From NCBI GenBank assembly GCA_020002185.1, contig CM034542.1, positions 55,752,626 to 55,816,625 on the forward strand: a stretch of 64,000 nt of DNA, read 5' to 3'. This stretch comes from Paraescarpia echinospica (Eukaryota > Annelida > Polychaeta > Sabellida > Siboglinidae). A model generated the notes under the pieces. That model was given only the letters and a program-made list of their open reading frames with translations, did no database searches and was not told where the DNA came from. How positions within the stretch are numbered: position 1 is the stretch's first letter; each line of letters begins with the position of its first letter. A program made the translations under genes and the position numbers. Below are positions 52,601-61,600 of the stretch, piece after piece.

Positions 52601-55600
52601 GTTTGAACATGAAGAGTTATTTTAAATATATGATGATGTTTTGTATGATATATGACCTTGTGTATGTTCCCATGGTTAAACTACGATTTCTGTTAGTGTT
52701 CACAACAGTGACCAGTTTGTTACTGTTACTTTTACTAATGTCATCATGTCACTCTTTGTACCATCAATGAGTCTGACAGAAGGATATCCATCCTTTCCTG
52801 CAGTGACCAAGAATACCATGAAAAACAACAAAATAGCAGTTTATTTTAAATAATAATAAATAATAATATATATATATATATACATCCAAGTAATTGTTCT
52901 TTGGCGGAGTATGTTGTCACCAAAACAATAATAGTGATAAGGTAACTTCTTTTGTGCCTAAGGCATTGGAAACCAAGCTGAGAGGTGCATCAAGACACAA
53001 GGGTAGGTTAATCTCAAAATCAGTAAACAGTATTCAAGTTGTCAACAGATGGATGCAAGCGCCATGGAGCTAAATAGACACTTTTAAAATATGGGCAGAT
53101 ATTAAACACTATAGAATGTATATTTAGGTATGAGAGATCAGTGTAATCAGTGAGTGTGTGTTGTAGTTTGTGAGCTACACGAAGCCAACCCTAAAGACAG
53201 ACGCAATATCCAAGAAGCGGACAGCAGTGGACATGTCACTGCGACTGAGGATAGGGCGACTACAGGGAACCCTGCTCTATAAGTTCATCTCGGAGATCAA
53301 GGTTTGTGTAGGGGCAGTCTCCAAAACATCAAGTATGAAAAATTTCATTTTATCTTTGGACTCCCCTCCCACTAAATGAAAATTTGAATTGAATGAATAA
53401 AACTTTATTTCAACAACAATAAAAATAATAAAAACAGTATTATTGAATTACGTTGGCCATAAGTGTGAAATGTCTACATTCTTCATGATGTTGCCATAGT
53501 ATACCTCACAGGCATCTATACTATACCAATACGCTGACTTTGGAGCATTGTAAGTGCATCTCCTCTGAGGTGGCACAGGTTCACTCACCTCTCTCTCTAT
53601 GTTCATTCATCTCCTCTGAGATGGCACATGGGTCAACTCATCTCTTCCTATATGTTCATTCATCTCCTCTGAGGTGGCACAAAGGTCCACTCATCTCTCT
53701 CTCTATGTTCATTCATCTCATCTGAGGTGGCACAGAGGTCCACTCATCTCTCTCTCTATGTTCATTCATCTCATCTGAGGTGGCACAAAGGTCCACTCAT
53801 CTCTCTCTAAGTTCATTCATCTCATCTGAGGTTGCACAGAGGTCCACTCATCTCTCTCTCTCTACGTTCATTCATCTCATCTGAGGTGGCACAAAGGTCC
53901 ACTCATCTCTCTCTCTATGTTCATTCATCTCATCTGAGGTGGCACAAAGGTCCACTCATCTCTCTCTCTCTATGTTCATTCATCTCATCTGAGGTTGCAC
54001 AGAGGTCCGCTCATCTCTCTCTCTCTATGTTCATTCATCTCATCTGAGGTGGCACAAAGGTCCACTCATCTCTCTCTCTATGTTCATTCATCTCATCTGA
54101 GGTGGCACAAAGGTCCACTCATCTCTCTCTCTATGTTCATTCATCTCATTTGAGGTGGCACAGAGGTCCACTCATCTCTCTCTATTTTCATTCATCTCCT
54201 CTGAGGTGGCACAGAGGTCCACTCATCCCTCTCTCTCTCTATGTTCATTCATCTCCTCTGAGGTGGCACAGAGGTCCACTCACCTCTCTCTCTCTCTATG
54301 TTCATTCATCTCCTCTGAGGCGGCACAGAGGTCCACTCATCTCTCTCTCTATGTTCATTCATCTCCTGTGAGATGGCACAGAGGTCCACTCATCTCTCTC
54401 TATTTTCATTCATCTCCTCTGAGGCGGCACAGAGGTCCTCTCATCTCTCTCTCTATGTTCATTCATCTCCTCTGAGGGGGCACAGAGGTCCACTCATCTC
54501 TCAATGTTCATTCATCTCCTTGCACCATTCCCCTCTCATCTAACAATTGTCGATGTATTTAAGAAAACACAACAACAGTTATTTACTGAGGGGCACAGTG
54601 GCATAGTGGCTAGAGCGTTGGACTCTCAATAGAGACAACCAGGGTTTGATTCCTGTGCTGCCATGTCAAACCTTGGGCAAATTCATTCACTCTGCTTAGA
54701 TCGAGTTCACTCAGCTGTATGAATGAGTACCTGGCTATAGACAATGGTGGGTATTTGTATATGAATAGTCATCGCGCAGTAATGGCTGCATGGCTGAATG
54801 CTTCCCAGTGAAGTCGCGATGGTGTTTGATTGAACATGTCTGCTGGGGAGTAAAATGTAAAGCATTTTGAGTAGTCCTAAGCATTGGATACTGCACTATG
54901 TAAGAATTTACCTTTTTATTTTACTTGTTATTTAGAATTCACTCAGACTGACATAAAATTGTTCACAGAATTTCTTGGACCCGTTCATGAACCCAGAAGT
55001 GACGAAGGCCTATAAAGTGGCAGCTCAGAAGGCCATCAACGACAAGGTGGAGTACTCTCACATCCACAATGTAGACATACCCTGGGTGGAGTACTCTCAC
55101 ATCCACAATGCATACATACCCTGGGTGGAGTACTCTCACATCCGCAATGTATACATACCCTGGGTGGACTACTCTCACATCCACAATGTATACATACCCT
55201 GGGAGGACGTGCAATCTATTTGTATAAGAAGTTGATATATGAAATAATTATTGCAATATTTTAAATCCATGCAAAAAAGTGTTGGCAAAGCTCTTCTTGG
55301 GGAAATATGTGTGGGCTATGAAAACTACCACATTTCCACAAGATGGGTTCGATTATATTTTCTTATAATTCTGGGAATGTTTCTTTTATCGCAAACTGTT
55401 TTTTTGGGGGGAAGAAACACTTTATATATGTCGAAAGATTTCTACTTTATTGTCTATTTCGCATTTCTATATTTTCGATTGATTTATGTATTATGTGAAA
55501 TGAAAACAATAAACTTATAACTTATCATTGTAATAGGAGCAAGGAGGAGAAGAACAATGTATATTATTCTTAATTAAGTCTCTCTGATTCTGTTTTAGAT

Positions 55601-58600
55601 CCAGGACGTTCAGGAACAGGGGACTCGGATCCGACTGACGGTCGACATCAAAGCGCCCTCTGTACATGTACCTCAGAACTCGGAATCGACAAGTGTCATC
55701 GTTCTCAAGCTTGGTGACCTGCATGTGACGAACTCCTTTGAGGACTCTGAAGTCGGTGGAATCACACAGAAGTGGGACCACTTGTATCTGAAGCTACAGG
55801 CCCTCAAAGTGATCAGGTACTTCTCTTCTCTCAGTAGATGCTCACAATCATTTGGTTGATTATTCTGGCAATAACGCTAACTAAAGTTTAGAGAATGAGA
55901 TCCAAGCTAAGTGAATCCATGACAGGTTTTTCCATTTCCCATCGTGGGATCTTTTACTTCGCCTGGCACAGACACACCAGATGGAAGGGACCAACCATTT
56001 ATAGCGTCTGTTCCAAAAGACAGGCAACATAGGGTGAATTAAATTGGCCCTAAGTTTTGACACAGTGGTCAGTACCAGGATTCAAACTCAGGTTCCTTCA
56101 ATCAACAGTCCAGCACCACCGTCCACTTGACCATCGCTCCCCAGTTCACGCCCCATCATCATCGTCTTCATAATAATCATCGTCATCATCATCATGTTTT
56201 TTGTGTGCTGCATTCATTGACAATCTTGTCCCTCCAATTTCGTGCAACAGTTCAGATGTCATTAATGCTACCAATTACCATAATAATAACATATAATATT
56301 ATTAAAGTTAAGCCTTGCTATAATGGCCACCCTGTGAATTGAAGCAAAGAAACCATAATAACAAAGTGAACGTAATAGTGAATCTGGTTACCAAAGCATC
56401 ACAAGCATTCCAAAACATTGTGATCTGCTTTTGAATAATTTTTTCAATCCTCGAATATACTTTACAATGTTTAATTAGCATCTTTCCAGTAAACAACTAC
56501 CTCCAAAATAAATTAGAATTAATGTGACTGCATTTTAATGCAAAGCAACATTTTGAAACACATTTTTTTTATTTAAGTGTATTTCTAAATTAGTTATATA
56601 ATGATATCAGTGTTTAAAAAAGTTTATTTGTTTATAACATTTGCAGAATATGGCATCACCATAGTTATTTTGATAATAGGTTATGAAATATGTTACCGTT
56701 AAAAATTTCATAATTTCAGAGGGAAACTAAACATGAATGGATACATCGAGCACGTTCACACAGTCGTTGACCCAACTAACCTGCGACTAGACCTGAAGAG
56801 GGCGTTGCCGCCCATCCAGACGGATTGTACGCATGATTTCAGTGGACATCTTCACATGATCAAGGTTTGTAGAGTATAGAATGAATGATTTCATCATATA
56901 GTATTGGTTTAAGTCACAAACTGTTATGCAAACAGTTAGTCGTAATTAATACTTAATTTGAGGAATATTAATAAATATCAAAATAAAAGCAAAATAATGA
57001 TTATTTAGGGACTCTTATCTTAAAATAACATGTAATTAGCGATAACTGCTAATATGTCAATCTTGGTTAGTGTCTATTTCTGTAATTTATTTTCATATAG
57101 TAATATTTTAAAGGATTTTTAACACATTTTATCTGCAGAAAACTATGCCACAATTTATCTTTTATACTTCAGTTTTGTTTCTATTCGTTATTAGAAAAAA
57201 CTATTTTGTTATGTAGAATTGCTTTACAAATTGACATAATTTAACATTCTTAGGTAAACTGTGGGTTGTTTGTCAACGACAGGTCCAAGTGACGCAGCTG
57301 GACCTGAAGGTTGTCATGGCGATACTTCACGAGAACTTCAGCGAGACTAGCAACAAACCAGCCATTGTTGGTCAGTTTGTGTGTAGATCAGTTTGTGTGT
57401 TGGTCAGTTTGTGTATTGGTTAGTTTGTGTTGATCATTTTATGTTGATCGGTTTGTGTGTTGGTCAGTTTGTGTGTTGGTTAGTTTATGTGTTGGTTGGT
57501 TTGTGTTGGTCAGTTTATATATTGGTAAATTTGTGTGTTGGTCAGTTTAAAAGTTGGTCATGTTGTGTGTTGGTCAGTTTGTGTGTTGGTCAATTTGTGT
57601 GTTGGTCAGTTTAAATGTTGGTCATGTTGTATGTTGGTCAGTTTGAGTGTTGGTCAGTTTGTGTGTTGGTCAGTTTGTGTGTCAGTCAGTTTGTGTGTTG
57701 GTCAGTTTGTGTGTTGGTCAGTTTGAGAGTTGGTCAGTTTGTGTGTTGGTCAGTTTGTGTGTCGGTCAGTTTGTGTGTCGGTCAGTGTGTGTGTGTTGGT
57801 CAGTTTGTGTGTTGGTCAGGTTGTGTTTTGGTCAGTTTGTGTGTTGGTCAGTTTGTGTGTTGGTCAGTTCATGTGTTGGTCAGTCCATATGTCAGTTAGT
57901 ATATTTAATAACAATAATGTTTTTATTTTTTATCTGATACATAAAGTACTTATTATGTTTGTGGTCAGTTTACGTGTCGGTCGGTTTACTTTCTCTGATT
58001 GTGTCCACTGCAGATGATGTTGACCTGAGCCCCCAGTTGACAGATGACCACGTGCTGGTGACCCAGGACAGTACTGACACGCAGATGCCGTGTCTCGAGT
58101 CTGTCGAGCCCCTCCTCGCCACGCCTGACGCGTCAGAGATCATCAAACAGACACGCTTCATGTTTGTCATGGACGGCACCCAGCTGAGACTGCTGCAAGA
58201 GGATGATGACCCCCTTGTGGTCAGTACCCCCACCCTAGATCCCCTTGTGGTCAGTACCCCCACCCTACACCCCCTTGTGGTCAGTACTCCCACCCTACAC
58301 CCCCTTGTGGTCAGTAGCCCCTAGACCCCCTTGTGATCAGTACCTCCAGATCCTCTTGTGTTCAGTACCCCCACCCTAGACCACCTTGTGGTCAGTCATC
58401 CCCCACTCTAGATCCCCTTGTGGTCAGTACCTCAGTTGGACTTGGACTAGGACAGCCTGCTTGCCACACCATCTGGCGAGCAGAGGAAGAACAGTTCCTG
58501 ATGCATCTATTGTAGTAGTTTTGGATTGTTTATCGAGGAAGGTAAACTGGACAGTGAAAGGTGAGATAATAAGTGATGCATTTCTGCCAGAATCACGACA

Positions 58601-61600
58601 TTGATGGGACAAGACTGAGACAGCTATTTTTGGCTCGTCTGCAGAATAGACCTGTGCAGCTTAACACCTGGTTCACTGTGGCGGGTGACAAATGTTCTTA
58701 AAGGTCAGTTTTTTTTCACTGCTTCATACATTTGATTCCCACCTGTTGCAGATGACATCGCCCGGCCAGGAGGAAGGAGACGGTCTTGCTCAGTTCGAGA
58801 CCGGAAAACTAGATTTGTCTGGACAGTGGAATAATGACGGCTCCCTTGAAGTTGACCTCTGTTTGAAGTCCGTGTCACTTGACGATGTGAGGGAGCATAG
58901 CAACTTGGCTGTGAAAAGGTCAGTATTTGTTTCTGGCATGTCAGTAATTACTATTTGTTTTTGACATTGGCTTTTAATAAGTTTAATATATGCATATATT
59001 TAATCTAATGTTATCTCAGTAATTAGCATAGATACTTCTAATTAATAATGACATGATGATACACATCATGTTTTTATACCCTTTTTATTAAAAATGTTAA
59101 ATACATATTTTTTTTATTGTGACAGTTATTATTTGTAATTTCCTATTTTAGTACTATACGGCTTAACAGTGTTTATTTAAATTCCTTTTGATGTCTATTT
59201 ATTTAATGATTTATTTATTTGTGAATTTTTTTAATATACATTTACTTTATTGTACAGTGTATCAGTCCACTAAGTAGGATTTAATGCTTAATAAATAAAC
59301 TATTATTATCGTGTCATTCATTCCAGTGCATGTATTTTGCAGGCTGATTCAATCGAGTAACCACGTACGAAGTAAATATGACACAGCACCACCTATGTTC
59401 CACATCAAGTACAAACAAGATGCCGAAAACAACCGATACAGTGAGTGGTTTGTAGACATCATTCAGTTGTTCATGTCTAGTTTAAGGTAACTTTCGTATG
59501 TCGTATTTTATAGCATAATCATTTGTACATATCATTGAAGACCAACCTGCATAAAGATAATTAACAACTAAACATAATTAACAACACGTTGAACAGCAAG
59601 CCAGTCATAACACTAAACAATTATATAAAGGGGGTGGCGGTTTGAAGATACTTAATTCCACATATATTAAAGTTCCTGTGTTTATTGCCAAACATGGGGA
59701 AAGTATTAAGACATGATACAAAAATGTATATCTTCTTACCAGCCGTGTACAATAGTTCTTTAACTGGTCATGCACGACCAAATAAGGAAGAAAGATGGGG
59801 AAGAGGACAGGATTCAAAGGTAGGAACCACGACCAATTGTGGTGGTGGGTATAAAAGTTATGTGATTCAGTCTTCAGTGGCAGCTTCCTTACTGTTCTGG
59901 TAATATATGTTGTGACATCATTTAACTCTTGATCTCAGAGGTCCCAAATTAACCTCCTAGTTCCCAAGCAAATTTGCTTTTGTACTGATGTCATGTTTTT
60001 TTGTCTGCAGTCTACATGTTATACTTTATTCATCAGCAAGCGTCAAAAACTATATATCAAATGAAAGCTAATAACTTATTTAATAAAGGTCATTTGTAAT
60101 AGTGTAACTTTTATAAGTGTTTGTATATCTTACAGTTACAATACAATTGTTTTATAAATGTTTGTATATCTTACAGTTACAATACAATTGTTTTATAAGT
60201 GTTTGTATATCTTACAGTTACAATACAATTGTTTTATAAGTGTTTGTATATCTTACAGTTACAATACAATTGTTTTATAAATGTTTGTATATCTTACAGT
60301 TACAATACAATTGTTTTATAAGTGTTTGTATATCTTACAGTTACAATACAATTGTTTTATAAGTGTTTGTATATCTTACAGTTACAATACAATTGTTTTA
60401 TAAGTGTTTGTATATCTTACAGTTACAATACAATTGTTTTATAAATGTTTTAGTTCATACAAACTTAAAATAATTACAGACACTGTCAACTTCAGATACC
60501 ATTATGACAATTATTAATACATTTTGACTGCAATATCAGTTATTGAAATCTTTGGAACTAAGTCCGTCCTGAGGCTGATTCAATTGGTACCAAATGTAAT
60601 TATGTAAATCAAAGTCACATGTATATATAAGTTTTTGACCACCAATGAAAACCAAAATCGCAAACATTTCTAACTACGAAAACGTCGACCATCTATCCTA
60701 TGCGTCCATGAAAACCATCAAAATAACCACCACCGGTGAACTCTTGAGTATTCAAGTTCATGCACAATTCGCATCCAGCTGTCATAGACATCGTTACCGA
60801 CTTGTACTTGACTTTGATCGAGTGAAAACAGCCACTAAATTACTGTCCAAAACATTATCTGAGTCATCATAAAATGCATGAGCATTGCTACCACCACGCA
60901 CAGCATCAATGGTGTCAGCCACTCTGTAACAAAAATGAAACTTAGCAGCGTATTTATTCAGATAAAACACTCAAAATCACCGTCAAAACCTTTAACTGAC
61001 AAGTGTATACAAAACGGAAGTGTCCCGGCCAAGTACACATACACACGTCTTGTGACATCATAGGGTGTGTACGTTTTTTAAGGTAATTCGATCGGCCTAC
61101 ACAACTACCTGAAAAGTTGTAGTTCCGATAGAAAGGGTAACTACGTGAAAAGTCGTAGTTGGAATAGAAAGGGTAACTACGTGGAAAGTCGTAGTTGGGA
61201 TAGAAAGGGTAACTACGTGAAAAGTCGTAGTTGGGATAGAAAGGGTAACTACGTGAAAAGTCGTAGTTGGGATAGAAAGGGTAACTACGTGAAAAGTCGT
61301 AGTTGGGATAGAAAGGGTAACTACGTGAAAAGTCGTAGTTGGAATAGAAAGGGTAACTTCGTGGAAAGTCGTAGTTGGGATAGAAAGGGTAACTACCTAA
61401 AAAGTGGTACCTGGTAGTTGGGATAGAAAGGGTAACTACGTGAAAAGTGGTAGTTGGATTAGAAAGGGTAACTACATGAAAAGTTGTAGTTGGGATAGAA
61501 AGGGTAACTACGTGAACAGTTGTATTTGGAAAAAAAGAGTTAAGCTAGCGAAATAGTTATCTGGCAGTAATTTTAATCAGCTCATGGTTGTAAAATAGTT

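Noticed and set aside
57393..57937. Cys/Val/Trp-rich frames after exon 35
   Set aside because: Translations of the 16-bp donor-derived array in three phases.
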